From assembly GCA_018398575.1 (NCBI GenBank), contig JAGTXZ010000005.1:558001-622000 (forward strand): DNA of 64,000 bases, written 5' to 3'. Origin of the DNA: Ampelomyces quisqualis. Lineage: Eukaryota > Ascomycota > Dothideomycetes > Pleosporales > Phaeosphaeriaceae. The notes below the pieces were generated by a model. It had not been told where the DNA came from, made no database searches, and saw only the letters and a program-made list of their open reading frames with translations. A program made the position numbers and the translations under genes. Of the stretch, positions 63,546 through 64,000 are shown one piece after another; the stretch's first letter is position 1; each line of letters begins with the position of its first letter.

Positions 63546-64000
63546 GGTGGCTCTTGTTTTGAAGGATAGGGACTACGGGTAGAGTGTAAGTATAGGAGCG
63601 GTTTGGAATAGACGATAAAGGTAGGGAGACATTTGAGGTTAGGGTGTACCTTTGATTTCCAGGTTGGTTCGGGTGGCAGATTGGTGGTTGCTTCAGAAAA
63701 GAATGTCGAAATTAAATTGTTGAGCCTGGTGCAGTTAGAGGGGCAGACGAATGTGATCTTAAGTATTGCTTCTCTGTTCCGTAGGTGAAATTGCTTATCA
63801 GTTGGATTATTATTGAGTGACATCTGACTCCAGCTGAGTGACATTGTTTCGTAGACGCAGTGGCGCACCAGTGAGTGACAACTGTATTGATCAACGAACC
63901 AGGCTTTCACGCTACTATTGCCGAGCTAACTACAATTTTGGGTCCCCTGGTCCCTAACTATGGGAAACGTTGTTGCCCGCTCCCATCCCCAAGCAGTATT
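63546..64000. other. Window end, upstream of the small secreted gene
   Basis: Presumed promoter region. GAGTGACA occurs at 63814-63821 (TGAGTGACATCTG), 63835-63842 and 63872-63879, a short tandem-like word. A larger minus-strand frame (63230-63910) overlaps the gene and is not supported. Confidence 0.4.

Overview
The window reads as nuclear DNA of a filamentous ascomycete. Genes carry short introns (about 46-112 nt, GT..AG, with CTRAC-like branch points). They sit on both strands without operons and belong to eukaryotic families (SEY1, SEC16, NEO1, TRM9, RCE1, TIF6, ESS2, RAD23, KRI1, a SIP3/LAM protein). The fungal-only families (GAS1/Egh16-type secreted protein, Bys1/thaumatin-like protein, zinc-cluster transcription factor) suggest a Dothideomycete, perhaps Pleosporales. 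That placement is inference; no marker gene was compared.

Layout. 1-1830: 3' part of SEY1 (ER fusion GTPase), cut by the window edge. 4465-6143: wreck of a zinc-cluster transcription factor, directly behind an amino-acid permease (6144-7814, minus). 7815-9389: gene-free, with short repeats and coding-like scraps. 9390-10402: GAS1/Egh16-type secreted protein. 11808-13133: MYND-finger protein. 14498-24603: SEC16 and the flippase NEO1, divergent around a promoter holding a 7-copy minisatellite. 25604-27819: accessory AT-rich stretch with a small secreted protein and a secreted SurE-like protein whose catalytic motifs are all replaced. 29072-31150: TRM9 and RCE1, convergent. 31995-34321: serine-rich membrane protein. 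35813-38766: TIF6 and ESS2. 39484-42817: 1055-aa nuclear-type protein of unknown function. 45760-47277: four-helix membrane protein gene interrupted by in-frame stops. 48890-57200: RAD23, KRI1 and a SIP3/LAM-type sterol-transfer protein. 57463-63545: a broken gene, a repeat-bearing surface protein, a Bys1-like protein and a small cysteine-containing secreted protein.

Theme. Most genes are conserved housekeeping functions: ER and secretory membrane (SEY1, SEC16, NEO1, RCE1, LAM), ribosome biogenesis (TIF6, KRI1), RNA modification and splicing (TRM9, ESS2), and proteolysis/repair (RAD23). They are separated by accessory patches of secreted proteins and decaying genes at about 4.5-9.4 kb, 24.6-29 kb and 57-64 kb. 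No CRISPR array, rRNA, convincing tRNA, intact transposon or specialised-metabolite cluster was seen. The most unusual items are the SurE-like pseudoenzyme, the transcription-factor wreck and the membrane-protein gene with stops between transmembrane helices.

All splice sites were placed by eye from the sequence, checking that total exon length is a multiple of three; none is backed by transcript data.
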